Origin: Mycobacterium intermedium
GTDB lineage: Bacteria > Actinomycetota > Actinomycetes > Mycobacteriales > Mycobacteriaceae
Direction: 5' to 3'
Assembly (NCBI RefSeq): GCF_002086275.1
Contig: NZ_MVHT01000014.1
Coordinates: 21,481 to 85,480, forward strand
DNA: 64,000 bases
Shown here: positions 36,697 through 45,175 of the stretch, in pieces
Numbering within the stretch: the stretch's first letter is position 1
Layout: the number at the start of each line of letters is the position of its first letter
Notes under the pieces: generated by a model
What the model saw: the letters and a program-made list of their open reading frames with translations, nothing else
Databases searched by the model: none
Told to the model about the DNA's origin: nothing
Position numbers and translations under genes: made by a program

Positions 36697-36710
36697 GGGA
36701 CCTAAGACCC
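36697..36710 (-). promoter_or_regulatory. DosR box GGGACCTAAGACCC before hydrolase-WS/DGAT operon
   Basis: Read on the plus strand; 12 of 14 positions match GGGACTWWAGTCCC. On the minus strand a TAGTTT -10 element follows and the hydrolase ATG lies 6 nt later. The box is centred about 43 nt before the predicted start of transcription, the canonical DosR position. Confidence 0.72.
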
Positions 36711-36756
36711 GTGCAAGTCACCCGAAAGTCCTCGACCCTATGCGGGCCCGTTAAGG

Positions 36757-37632
36757 CTATGCGGGCCGTGCCACTATGACGGGAGTGACGACCGAGTGCA
36801 AGACGGCGTTGCTGACCGAACCCAGCAGTGCACGGGCCATGCCACCCCGGCCGTGACTACCCACCACGACGAGCTGAGCGGATTCAGACTCTTCAATAAC
36901 CGCTCGGCCTGGATGGTCAAGAACAACAATGCGTTTCACGCTGACATCGGGATAGCGCTCCTGCCAGCCCGCGATGTATTCAGCGAGGTTCCGTTCCGCT
37001 TCGTCTGCCCATTCCAACCACGGGCGCTGATAAACCGCGACGTCGCTCCATGCATGCACGACCTTGAGCCCGACACCACGCCGCGACGCTTCTTCGAGTG
37101 CCACGGCGAGAGCCAGGTCGGACGCCGGTGAACAGTCGATGCCGACCAACACCGGAGCTTGATTGGAGCGCGGCAGGTAGGAAGCCTCTTCGTGGATGAC
37201 CGCGACCGGACACTTGGCGCTACGCACCACGCCATCACTGACCGACCCCAATAACACACGGCCCACCGCACCACGACCTGTGGACCCGACGACGACGAGG
37301 TCCGCATCGCTGGACATCTCGACGAGGGTGGGTACCGGCGGCAACTCCTTCACTTCGCTTGCTATCGCAATGGTTCCGTCCCCCACCGCCTCTCGGGCGA
37401 TCTTCACCGCCTGCTCGAGAACCTGCTGGCCGTCTTGTTCCTGCCAGAATGAAACCCCGTCCGGGAGAGGGATTTGCGGGTACGTGGGCACGAATGGCTT
37501 GAAGGTGTGGACCAATGTCAGGTGCAATTTGCGCAGCGCCGCGTCTCGTGCGGCCCAGCTGACGGCGGCGTTCGATGCGGCCGATCCGTCGACGCCGACG
37601 ACGATGCCATAACGCGTCACGTTTGTAGACAT
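36757..37632 (-). CDS. Universal stress protein, two tandem USP domains, second copy
   Basis: 291 residues, close paralogue of the USP at 15789-16673. It has two domains, each with the ATP loop (VVVGSTGRGAVGRVLLGSVS and VVVGSHGRGGMARALLGSVS) and the Asp of GVDGSAAS/GIDCSPAS. It lies downstream of a site-2 protease gene (130 nt), the same order as Rv2625c-Rv2624c in M. tuberculosis, both DosR-regulon members. A 13-nt promoter element identical to the one before the USP remnant lies 38 nt upstream. Confidence 0.93.
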   Translation of the reverse strand: MSTNVTRYGIVVGVDGSAASNAAVSWAARDAALRKLHLTLVHTFKPFVPTYPQIPLPDGVSFWQEQDGQQVLEQAVKIAREAVGDGTIAIASEVKELPPVPTLVEMSSDADLVVVGSTGRGAVGRVLLGSVSDGVVRSAKCPVAVIHEEASYLPRSNQAPVLVGIDCSPASDLALAVALEEASRRGVGLKVVHAWSDVAVYQRPWLEWADEAERNLAEYIAGWQERYPDVSVKRIVVLDHPGRAVIEESESAQLVVVGSHGRGGMARALLGSVSNAVLHSVVTPVIVARPA

Positions 37633-37669
37633 TTGCCTCTCCTTCGGATGCGCCTTAGCTGCGGCCGAG

Positions 37670-37682
37670 AAACGCTATCGCG
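37670..37682 (-). promoter_or_regulatory. Promoter core shared with the USP remnant (CGCGATAGCGTTT)
   Basis: Identical 13-mer to 19325-19337, with -10-like TAGCGT at 37672-37677, 38-51 nt before the USP start. Only a poor DosR match lies at the expected distance here. Confidence 0.45.
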
Positions 37683-37762
37683 TCGAGCTTCCCCCACGAT
37701 CGGCTCCGAGACCAGAGCGCATTCATTGGCATCCATTTCACTCCCCAAGGGTCTCCGATGCC

Positions 37763-38920
37763 CTAGCTGTGCGCGTGGTGGTCGACCTGCCCCGGCCTGG
37801 CTAGCCGGTATATCTCGATCAGCCGGGCGAGATCAGCCGATGTGACGATGCCGACCACCCTGCCCTCGTCATCGACAACCAGGGCACGGCTCCGCGCACC
37901 GACCGGTGTCATTCGCTGCAGCAGCACGTTGAGCGGCTCGCCAGGAGTCGCGGTGGGTACGTCGCCCAACGGCACCGCGATCTCGCTGACGGTGGTCATC
38001 GCACGCCTGTCCGGCAAAACGTCTCGAAGCTGGCGCAGCGTCACCAATCCGGTGATCGATCCATCACGGTCAGCGACTGGATACGCCGAGTGCCGATCCC
38101 CGAGCAGGTAGCGCTGAATGAAATCATCGACACCGATCCAGCCGGGAGCCGTACGCGGTTGCGGGGTCATTGCGTCGGCGACGCACATGCCGGTGAACAT
38201 CTGCTGCGTCTTGGCGTCCTCTTCCTCCTCGCGTGCCGCCATCAAGATGAACCAACCGATAAACGCCAGCCAAACGCCACCAATGATGCCGCCCAGGAGA
38301 AACTCCGCCAGACCCAAAGTGATCAGGACAATGGCCACCACTCGACCGGAATGCGCCGCCGCGATAGTGGCACGCACCTTGTCGCCGTGGCGGCGCCACA
38401 AACGGGCCTGCACCACCCGACCGCCGTCCAGCGGCGCCCCCGGCAGTAGGTTGAACACTCCCAACAGCAGGTTGACCGCGGCGAGCCACCACGCGACGCT
38501 GACGACGATAACGGGGGCCCACATGGCGTCGAGCGTGATCGCGCCGGCGGCAAACGCCGCAGACAACGCCAGGCTGGTGGCCGGCCCCGCGATGGCGATC
38601 CGGAACGCCGCATCTGGCGTCTTCGCCTCATCCTCGATCGCCGTCACCCCACCGACGATCCATAACGTCACCCCTTTCACATTCAAACCCGCTCGGCGCG
38701 CGGCAATTGCATGCGCAAGCTCGTGTGCCAGCAGCGACGCCAACAGCACCAGCGCCCCGCATACGCCGGCCAGCCAGTAGGCGGGGCGCACGTAACCCGT
38801 GGCGACACTGGGCAATTCGGTTGCAAGGCTCCAGGTAAACAGCCACAGGATGACGATCACGCTCCAGTGGACTTTGACCCGGAACCCCGCGATCAGTCCT
38901 AGCGGGATGGTTTCACGCAT
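37763..38920 (-). CDS. Site-2 (M50) metalloprotease with C-terminal CBS domains (Rv2625c-like)
   Basis: 385 residues from ATG 38920, which has GAAGGGAAC at 5 nt; a GTG ten codons earlier is less likely. Zinc motif HELAH is at residues 66-70 in a membrane helix, and the second metal motif is [12 protein letters not shown] (about 152-163). A pair of CBS domains follows (about 235-380: [19 protein letters not shown] and [19 protein letters not shown]). Such enzymes cleave membrane proteins, often anti-sigma factors, with CBS domains sensing adenine nucleotides. M. tuberculosis Rv2625c has the same size and layout and is DosR-induced. Confidence 0.92.
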   Translation of the reverse strand: MRETIPLGLIAGFRVKVHWSVIVILWLFTWSLATELPSVATGYVRPAYWLAGVCGALVLLASLLAHELAHAIAARRAGLNVKGVTLWIVGGVTAIEDEAKTPDAAFRIAIAGPATSLALSAAFAAGAITLDAMWAPVIVVSVAWWLAAVNLLLGVFNLLPGAPLDGGRVVQARLWRRHGDKVRATIAAAHSGRVVAIVLITLGLAEFLLGGIIGGVWLAFIGWFILMAAREEEEDAKTQQMFTGMCVADAMTPQPRTAPGWIGVDDFIQRYLLGDRHSAYPVADRDGSITGLVTLRQLRDVLPDRRAMTTVSEIAVPLGDVPTATPGEPLNVLLQRMTPVGARSRALVVDDEGRVVGIVTSADLARLIEIYRLARPGQVDHHAHS

Positions 38921-38957
38921 TCTTGTTCCCTTCGAAATCCACTGGTACACAAACGTA

Positions 38958-39560
38958 TTACGCTGCGGGGCGGGCGCTCGACGACTTGGTTCGTTCCGCC
39001 CGGCGTTTGACGCTGAGCAGAAATCCCCTGATGCCCAATGCCATCAGCGGTCTGATCAGTTCCACGGCAAACACCTCGCCGGGGTGCCGCAGGGCGACTC
39101 TGACGCGCATGAGAAGTCGAGTGCGGTCCTCCCAGTGGGACTGAAGGTGGAATGACACCACCACATTCCCCGCCAGACCGGGTTCGGCCAGGCTGAGGAC
39201 GATATGGCTGTCCGGCACGATCTCGACAACGGTGAAACGTAGGGTGTGGTGTCGTCCCACCGGGCCCGGGAATCCCACGTGCAGTGGGTCTCCTACCGCA
39301 ATGTCCACCACATCATCCGGCCGGCAAAAGCCACTGGCGAGTTGGCCCGTCCGCAAAACCTGGAGCAAGACCGCAGCTACCGGCGCATCCACGTAAACCG
39401 CCTCGGTCGTTTGGATTGCCGGGTCCCGCACCAACGCGTCACCGACCAGGCTCATTTGGGATTCCGCTTTGGTCGCGCCCCAATTTCGGTAGTAGCGTCG
39501 AGAGCAATACAACGCGGCGAGCAAAGCGGTAGCTTTCGCGACGCGCCTGATCGTGGTCAT
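38958..39560 (-). CDS. SRPBCC-fold (START-like) protein
   Basis: 200 residues from ATG 39560 ([19 protein letters not shown]). The frame is open upstream, but that part is the remains of a broken WS/DGAT gene. An N-terminal hydrophobic segment (about 8-18) may anchor it. From residue 58, [17 protein letters not shown], a long beta-rich stretch and a C-terminal helix match polyketide-cyclase/SRPBCC proteins that bind hydrophobic ligands. It ends 37 nt before the M50 protease start and probably belongs to the nitroreductase-led operon. Function unknown. Confidence 0.7.
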   Translation of the reverse strand: MTTIRRVAKATALLAALYCSRRYYRNWGATKAESQMSLVGDALVRDPAIQTTEAVYVDAPVAAVLLQVLRTGQLASGFCRPDDVVDIAVGDPLHVGFPGPVGRHHTLRFTVVEIVPDSHIVLSLAEPGLAGNVVVSFHLQSHWEDRTRLLMRVRVALRHPGEVFAVELIRPLMALGIRGFLLSVKRRAERTKSSSARPAA

Positions 39561-40023
39561 ACCACCAGTCTGGTCGGGAAATTGCGTTTTCGACGAGGGT
39601 CCTTGGTCCTCGGCGAATCCGACAAAGTGCTCCGGCGCACACCACTCAAAGTGCGAGCGCCAACACCTCGTCGAAGCCGGCGACCAGGCAATCGTGGAAG
39701 ACATCGACGTCCTGGAGCCCTCGATCAGGGTGCACTCCCAGAGTGGACGAGCCCGATCGAAGTCGGGGGCCTCGACTCTGCGCAGGTGGAAGACAAGGTC
39801 GAACTCGTTGTCGAATTCCCAGCGCGGCGGGGCCAACCCGGATGAGGGGACCACCCGTTGCCTAAACGCCGGCACTGCCGACTGAGCAGCTCAAATCGCT
39901 TGGTCAACTCCTGCCAGTCCGGCGGCCGGTCAAACAGCACGAGCACAACAATCGTCGAAAGCAAACAGGGATCGCTCTCGATCGACCAGATGAAGGCATC
40001 ACTGCTGCGGAGGAATCCGTTTA
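39561..40023 (-). pseudogene. Broken WS/DGAT gene (N-terminal third, frameshifted, start lost)
   Basis: Read leftward, the fragment begins FLRSSDAFIWSIESDP and STIVVLVLFDRPPDWQELT, the usual WS/DGAT opening. After FELLSRQ the frame shifts by one base to VPAFRQRVVPSSG, continues through RPLWECTLIEG, then shifts again to GLQDVDVFHDCLVAGFDEV, where the catalytic HHxxxDG has become HDxxxAG, and stops. The expected ATG overlapping the nitroreductase stop now reads ATA. The C-terminal two thirds are absent, replaced by the SRPBCC gene. The pieces confirm a pseudogene; the apparent 305-residue ORF here fuses the remnant to the SRPBCC gene. Confidence 0.78.
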
Positions 40024-41034
40024 TTGCTGGCCCTCGGTGCTCGGTATGGGGTCGCTATCGGTTAGCCACTCGACGATCTCGGCGAGGGGACGCCGCGGTG
40101 TCGCCGGCAACGGATCCGCATTGATAGGGGCCCAACCAATCCGCAGCAGCATCTGTGGGTAGCTGCTACCACCAAAGACCTCAGTGCGAACGGCTTCACG
40201 GGTCTCAGCGATCTCGAGTGGCTCGGTTACCGGACAGCTGGCCAAGCCCATCGCCGTCGCGGTAAGTAGCACGATGCTCGTCGCCTCCCCCGCCCGCAGC
40301 TGCGACAGTCGGTCGTCGTCGTTGGTGCCCAGCGCCAGAATCACGGCATTGTCGTCGATCGATGAGGTGTCGGGGGGCATCGGTAACGCGGCGCCGGCGA
40401 ATTGCCGACTGGGCACCATCGCCGTCGGATCCGGCACGGGGATGTTTCGGGCCGGCACCCCAACCGTGGAGGCATGCCGCCCAGTCCAGGTGGCGAGTTC
40501 GGTGAAGTAATCAGGGTCTGCCGCATGCTCCGACACCGATTGCGACACAATGGCACTCAAGGAGCTCATCGACTCGACACGATGCAGCACGACTCCGCTC
40601 CGGGCGGCTCGCGCGGCCATCAATGCGATGTCAGCCACCGGGACCTGCCAGAAGCTGTAGAGTCGCCGGTCGGTTCGCCGCCGCGGGATCGCAGCGGCGA
40701 GCGTGATGTCGAGCTGATCGGGTACGTGCCGACTCACCTGGATTGCCGCCAGGTGGGCGGGCTCAGCTGGGTTCGGCAGACGCGTGACCTTCGCCTGCCA
40801 TCCGAGGGCCGCCAACGCCACCACGCAGTGGTGCAGTGCCGCACCGCAGCTCAACATCAGATCGCGGCCATCGGGGTCAGTGTGAGGAAGCTGCAGGCTG
40901 GCGTCGGCATACAGGTGCAAGCTGGACTGACCGACCCGCCACCGCCACGGCTGCGTGTTGTGCACGGAGGGCGCACGAGACGCAAGCGTCAATGCGGTCT
41001 GGTTTGTCCCCGCATCTGGGAAATGTGCGTTCAT
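40021..41034 (-). CDS. Acg-family putative nitroreductase
   Basis: 337 residues from ATG 41034, preceded by AAAAGGATG. The family signature APSVHNTQPWRWRV is at about residues 19-32, followed by LMLSCGAALHH and RRRTDRR. The C-terminus ends LLRIGWAP and ATPRRPLAEI, as in Acg (Rv2032), Rv3127 and Rv3131. These proteins bind FMN but lack normal nitroreductase activity, and may store flavin during dormancy. All three M. tuberculosis relatives are in the DosR regulon, and a good DosR box lies 111 nt upstream here. Longer starts to 41094 run through a 13-bp tandem repeat and are unlikely. Confidence 0.92.
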   Translation of the reverse strand: MNAHFPDAGTNQTALTLASRAPSVHNTQPWRWRVGQSSLHLYADASLQLPHTDPDGRDLMLSCGAALHHCVVALAALGWQAKVTRLPNPAEPAHLAAIQVSRHVPDQLDITLAAAIPRRRTDRRLYSFWQVPVADIALMAARAARSGVVLHRVESMSSLSAIVSQSVSEHAADPDYFTELATWTGRHASTVGVPARNIPVPDPTAMVPSRQFAGAALPMPPDTSSIDDNAVILALGTNDDDRLSQLRAGEATSIVLLTATAMGLASCPVTEPLEIAETREAVRTEVFGGSSYPQMLLRIGWAPINADPLPATPRRPLAEIVEWLTDSDPIPSTEGQQ

Positions 41035-41046
41035 GACATCCTTTTC

Positions 41047-41085
41047 CCGTTCGAAGTGTCCGTTCGAAGTGCCCGTTCGAAGCCC
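41047..41085. repeat. Three 13-bp tandem repeats in the nitroreductase leader
   Basis: CCGTTCGAAG recurs at 41047, 41060 and 41073 with a 13-nt period (third copy slightly changed). The core TTCGAA is a palindrome. It lies between the DosR box and the start codon, 13 nt before the ATG, in the 5' untranslated region. Period 13 is not a multiple of three, which argues against coding. Confidence 0.75.
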
Positions 41086-41144
41086 TGTCATCAACGATCG
41101 CGTGAACAGGGCGCCGCAACGAGGGCATGCCGTCCCTAATGGAG

Positions 41145-41158
41145 GGGACTTTGGACCA
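41145..41158 (-). promoter_or_regulatory. DosR box GGGACTTTGGACCA upstream of Acg-like nitroreductase
   Basis: Read on the plus strand; 11 of 14 positions match the consensus. Located 111 nt before the nitroreductase start and between it and the downstream end of the thioesterase gene at 41204, so it serves the leftward nitroreductase-SRPBCC-protease-USP genes. A second imperfect copy may start at GTCCCTAATGG (41132). Confidence 0.62.
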
Positions 41159-41203
41159 TTTCCGGGTCGTTGAGTTGCTTAACGCCAGCTTGCTGAGCGG
41201 AGC

Positions 41204-42070
41204 TCAGCCGACGACGTCGAAGATCGCTGCGGCAGAGGTGACGGGTTTGTCCGCGTTGCCCTCGTCGTGCAGCAGCATGCGCACGCCCACCCGCCCGGAC
41301 CGGCCGGCGTGCGCCGTGCCCTCCACCCGGAACGGGCCCACCTTGCCTCGCGCCATGAACATGACATGCCAGCTGACCACCTGCACCTTGCGGGTGCCCA
41401 CAAGATCGGCCGCCAGATCCGTCGCCGCCGTCTCGAGGACGACGTGCTGCGGCCCGATGTGCAGCGCCGCATCCGGCGAGGCGAGTTCGACGCTCAACGG
41501 CGGCAGCACCCAATGTCCGTCGTCGCGCTTGCTCGCCCCGAACGCCGCCCACAACGGTGGCAGGTCCGGGGAGTCTTCGATGACCAACTCGGTTCCCGAA
41601 ACATCCATCTTGCCAAGGCCTTCCGGCGGGATGCCGATGACGGCGCCCTGGCCTTCGTTGAAGGCGATCACCCGGTCCGGGTTGTCGGCATCGACGATCG
41701 TGCACCGCCCGTAGCCCATGGTCCGGCCTTGGTGCACGATCCCGGAACCCACGATCTCGATCCGGGTCACGTCGTAGCCGGGGTCAACGATCTGCACGGA
41801 GGCGATCACCGGGTTGGGCACCGCCACCATGTCGGTCTGACACCCCTCGGGCGACGAAATGGCCAACGGCGCCACCATGATTCCGCCGGCCTCGTTGCGC
41901 ATGTCGCGGCGGATGGCGACGGTGTCGTCTTGCTCGCCGATGTTCATCGCCGAGTGCTTGCGCCCGATGTAGCGGTAGCTGAGCAGGCCGGTCCATCGCC
42001 GGTACAGCTCGTCGCGGTAGGCGTCGGAGTCGTTAGCCAACTCGCGGATGTCCCGTAGTCGCTCGCTCAT
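41204..42070 (-). CDS. Double hot-dog thioesterase-family protein (PaaI-like)
   Basis: 288 residues from ATG 42070 (MSERLRDIREL), preceded by AAAGGTGG; a GTG three codons earlier is possible. Two hot-dog-like halves can be made out: ALHIGPQHVVLETAATDLA with the long helix in the C-terminal half, and a divergent N-terminal half. PaaI-like proteins hydrolyse acyl-CoA. The gene follows the acyl-CoA dehydrogenase by 19 nt on the same strand, so it probably acts on that pathway's products. Confidence 0.75.
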   Translation of the reverse strand: MSERLRDIRELANDSDAYRDELYRRWTGLLSYRYIGRKHSAMNIGEQDDTVAIRRDMRNEAGGIMVAPLAISSPEGCQTDMVAVPNPVIASVQIVDPGYDVTRIEIVGSGIVHQGRTMGYGRCTIVDADNPDRVIAFNEGQGAVIGIPPEGLGKMDVSGTELVIEDSPDLPPLWAAFGASKRDDGHWVLPPLSVELASPDAALHIGPQHVVLETAATDLAADLVGTRKVQVVSWHVMFMARGKVGPFRVEGTAHAGRSGRVGVRMLLHDEGNADKPVTSAAAIFDVVG

Positions 42071-42089
42071 GTTGGCCACCTTTCTGCGA

Positions 42090-43331
42090 CTATGAGCGCG
42101 ACGCGTTGCGTCGTACCTGGTTGAACGGCACGCCGCGGTCCGCGGCGTACTCGCGTGGAAAATTCAGCACCCGCTCGCCAATGACGTTGCGCGCCATCTC
42201 GGTAGTGCCGCCGCCGATGTTGGCGATCTGCCGGCCGATGTAGCGGGTGCCGACGTCGAGGAGCGCTGCGTCATCCGCGACGACGGCCGCCGGTCCGGCG
42301 ACGGCTGCGGCCGTATCGGTTTCGATGTTGTGCGCTTCTGCCATGTGCAGCCGGATGATCGATCCCCCGGTAGGGGGCAAAGATCCTGCGACAACGGCGC
42401 GGTACACGTGGTCGCTGAGTTGTGCTTGCACCGCGCGGTGAACCAGCGCTCGGCCGACCATTTCGCGGACCCGTTCGTTGCCCTCCTGCCGCGCCGAACG
42501 CACCAGCGCTACCAGATCGAGCGAAACATCTTGAGACTCAGTGATACCCGGTCCGATCGCGTACTCCGAGCCGTCGCCCATGGTGCGACGTTCGTGGTAG
42601 AGCTGGCGGGACGCGACGTCCCAGCCCTTTTCCGGTTCGCCGACAACGGCGTCGTCACCGACGTCCACGTCGTCGAGGAACTCTTCGCAGAACTCCGCGG
42701 ATCCGGTGACTTGACGGATGCGATTCGTCGTGATGCCGGGGTGGTTCATCGGCACCAGGAACATCGTCAGTCCCTCGTGTTTGGGTGCGTCCCAATCGGT
42801 TCGGGCCAGGCACAGCCCATAGTCGGCGGCGAATGCTCCACTGCTCCACGTCTTCGCGCCGTTGATGATCCACCGCCCGTCGCGGCGCTCGGCGCGGGTG
42901 ATGACGCCGGCGAGGTCCGATCCACCGCTGGGTTCGGACAGCAGTTGCACGAGAATCTCGTCGCCGCGCAGCGCCGCGTGGATGTGGGTGCGCTTCTGCT
43001 GCTCGCTGCCCATGTCCAGGATCGTTGCGCAGCAGATGGCGAAGGACGGGACGTTGAGGATGAACGGCGTCTCGTAGTCCACCGCCTCGGCGTCGAACGC
43101 CTTCTTGTACTCGTAGCTCAGTCCGAGGCCGCCGTACTCGCGCGGAAAGCAGATGCCGGCGAATCCCCCGTCGTACAGGAGCCGTTGCAGCTCGCGGGCG
43201 CGCCGCCAGGACGCTTCCCCGTCGCGCTCGAGGGCGGTCGGACTGTTGGGATCCAGCCGCGGCATGTTCGCGGCCAGCCAGGATCGGGCCCGGTCCCGAA
43301 ACTGCTGGACGGACTCAGCCACGGCCTCCAT
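42090..43331 (-). CDS. Acyl-CoA dehydrogenase
   Basis: 413 residues from ATG 43331 (MEAVAESVQQFRDRARSW); the longer open frame upstream to 43793 lies inside the TPR gene and is not coding. Family marks are FPREYGGLGLSYEY, LLSEPSGGSDLAGVITRA (FAD/substrate loop), WIINGAKTWSSGA and the C-terminal IGGGTTEMARNVIGERVLNFPRE. The segment LYHERRT is found in the FadE subset with larger substrates. It catalyses alpha-beta desaturation of an acyl-CoA, with electrons going to ETF. Substrate unknown. Confidence 0.92.
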   Translation of the reverse strand: MEAVAESVQQFRDRARSWLAANMPRLDPNSPTALERDGEASWRRARELQRLLYDGGFAGICFPREYGGLGLSYEYKKAFDAEAVDYETPFILNVPSFAICCATILDMGSEQQKRTHIHAALRGDEILVQLLSEPSGGSDLAGVITRAERRDGRWIINGAKTWSSGAFAADYGLCLARTDWDAPKHEGLTMFLVPMNHPGITTNRIRQVTGSAEFCEEFLDDVDVGDDAVVGEPEKGWDVASRQLYHERRTMGDGSEYAIGPGITESQDVSLDLVALVRSARQEGNERVREMVGRALVHRAVQAQLSDHVYRAVVAGSLPPTGGSIIRLHMAEAHNIETDTAAAVAGPAAVVADDAALLDVGTRYIGRQIANIGGGTTEMARNVIGERVLNFPREYAADRGVPFNQVRRNASRS

Positions 43332-43371
43332 GCTAAGCGACTGTACAGCGCCGGATCGGACGCCCGGCGGC

Positions 43372-43410
43372 GAGTGTGAATCCGGCGGCGCGACACGCCG
43401 GTTCGGCGTC
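43372..43410. repeat. Degenerate copy of the 5776 intergenic element
   Basis: GAGTGTGAATCC, then GACACGCCG and TTCGGCGTC, match the left half of the inverted repeat at 5776-5829 (GAGCGTGAATCC, GACACGCCG, TTCAGCGTC) in the same order and spacing. It lies in the 115-nt gap between the TPR and acyl-CoA dehydrogenase genes. Confidence 0.55.
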
Positions 43411-43446
43411 ACGGCACGACCTCCACCTACGTTGGCGTCAAGCGGG

Positions 43447-45120
43447 TTAGTCGTCACAGCACGGCATGACGTCGAGTCGGCAGGCGCAGGACGCTCTGAT
43501 CGGAACGTCGGCGCGCGCGGCGGCCAATGCAAGCTGTTGGCCGATGATCGTCGCTTCGGCGGTGCGGCCGAGTCGCTGCAGGCATTCGTGGTACCCGTGC
43601 AGGCTCCACACATTGCCGGGGTGCTGACACGGCCGGGCCAGGGTGGGATCCAGACCGAGGTCGGCGGCGTAGACGGCGGCCGCCTCTTCGACGTGACCCT
43701 GTTCGAGCAGCAACGCGCCGCAGGCGTGCCGGGTGGGCTGCATCCAACCCCACGGCTCGTCGTACGGTAGTGAGTCGTCGAGTTCGACCGCACGCCGCAG
43801 GTGGTTGAAGGCCGCGTCGAATTGCCCTTCCCGGTATGCGATTTCGCCGTCGAGCATGGCCCCGGCGACGGCGAGGATGTCTCGGCTGGTGTTGTTGAAC
43901 AGATACCGGGACTCCGGTATCCGCTCGTATGCGTCGGTGAACGCGGCGCGTTCGTCGTTCGCCTCGGCTAGCCGGCCGGTGGCCGCCAGCGCCACGCCGC
44001 GTCCATAGTGGATGGTCGCCGTGGTGGTGCAATAGAGGTCGGCATCCTGCGGCAGCGGCTGGGCGATCAGTTCCTCCCACCGCCCAAACCGCACCAGCAC
44101 GTGGATGTGTAGCGGCACAAACGCCTCGAGCCAGTCGGCCATCGGCGGAGATTCGATCGACAGCAGTTCGGGCGTCAGCTGGCCCGCCAGTTCGTCGGCG
44201 GCCTCCAGGGCTATCCGTGACTGTCCTTGGAACATCGCCGAATACACGATGAAGTGCAGATCGTGGGCGCGGTAGAGGGAATAGAAGTTCAGCGGGCCCT
44301 GACGCTCGACGAAGCGTCGATCTGCATGCACCGCAGCGAAGTTCGCTACCACCGAGCTGTGGTAGTCACCGCAGAGGATGTCGATGTGACTCGGCATGTG
44401 GCGCAGGTGCCCCGCGTCGGGTACCAGGTCGCGCAGCAAGTCCGCCGCCGGCAGGGCGTCCTGCGGAGTCGGCGACATCTCCATGGTGTGCAGATACAGA
44501 TGCAGGACACCCGGGTGTTCGCGGCCCGCTGGGGTGGCCAGCGAGTCTTCGAGAATCCGCTTGGCCTCGAGCACCCGTGAGCCCGCAGCGGGTGTGCCCG
44601 TTGCGGTGTCCCACAGTGCCCACGCCGTGAGGTTGACCAGCGCGTCGGCCGCGAGCGCCTGTACATCGATGTCGTCGGGGTAGGTCGCGGCGAGTTTGGT
44701 CATTGCCTCGGCGTAGGCGCTCTGGCCGGCTGCCAAGGCTTCCGCGTCGCCGGGGTCGGCGGTGTGAAAGCGAGCCTGCAGCGCGACGACGAGATCCCGT
44801 TCGACCGCACTGGCGCGTCCCTGCGTCGCGAGTTGTAGTTCCCGGCGCGCGCGGGCCAGAGATGAGCTCAGGTCGGTCGGGTCGAACGCCTCCCACGCTT
44901 TGTTGTAATTGGGCCCGATCGCGTAGGCGATCCCCCATCGCGCGATGGCCAGATCCGGGTCGAGTTCCAGCGCCCGCTCGAAGCAGCGGATCGCCTCTTC
45001 ATGGTTGAACGCGTAAGCCCACACCAGCCCTCGGTCGAACCACACCTGTGCTTGCGGCACAGCGGTTTCGACGCGCCGGTGGAAGGAGCCGAGGTCGTAA
45101 TACTGCTCGTCGGCAGCCAT
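43447..45120 (-). CDS. Tetratricopeptide-repeat protein
   Basis: 557 residues. TPR units are clear near the N-terminus (WAYAFNHEEAIRCFERALELDPDLAIARWG) and C-terminus (AFNHLRRAVELDDSLPYDEPWG, then EQGHVEEAAAVYAADLGLDP). The centre contains conserved HLYLHTMEMSP and RHMPSHIDILCGDY segments found in the large soluble TPR proteins of actinobacteria and proteobacteria. No signal peptide. It is a likely scaffold, without known activity. Its start is directly followed upstream by the nested tandem repeat, so its promoter may lie within or beside that repeat. Confidence 0.85.
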   Translation of the reverse strand: MAADEQYYDLGSFHRRVETAVPQAQVWFDRGLVWAYAFNHEEAIRCFERALELDPDLAIARWGIAYAIGPNYNKAWEAFDPTDLSSSLARARRELQLATQGRASAVERDLVVALQARFHTADPGDAEALAAGQSAYAEAMTKLAATYPDDIDVQALAADALVNLTAWALWDTATGTPAAGSRVLEAKRILEDSLATPAGREHPGVLHLYLHTMEMSPTPQDALPAADLLRDLVPDAGHLRHMPSHIDILCGDYHSSVVANFAAVHADRRFVERQGPLNFYSLYRAHDLHFIVYSAMFQGQSRIALEAADELAGQLTPELLSIESPPMADWLEAFVPLHIHVLVRFGRWEELIAQPLPQDADLYCTTTATIHYGRGVALAATGRLAEANDERAAFTDAYERIPESRYLFNNTSRDILAVAGAMLDGEIAYREGQFDAAFNHLRRAVELDDSLPYDEPWGWMQPTRHACGALLLEQGHVEEAAAVYAADLGLDPTLARPCQHPGNVWSLHGYHECLQRLGRTAEATIIGQQLALAAARADVPIRASCACRLDVMPCCDD

Positions 45121-45175
45121 GATGGCACCTTACTCACGGGGCCGGCGGAGGCTGTAGCGCGGTTGCCCACCCACC

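Noticed and set aside
37663..37720. DosR box before the second USP
   Set aside because: Best match at the expected distance from the -10 has only about half the consensus positions; not called.
38958..39875. One 305-residue protein joining WS/DGAT-like and SRPBCC parts
   Set aside because: The N-terminal part is a frameshifted WS/DGAT remnant; the SRPBCC gene has its own ATG at 39560.
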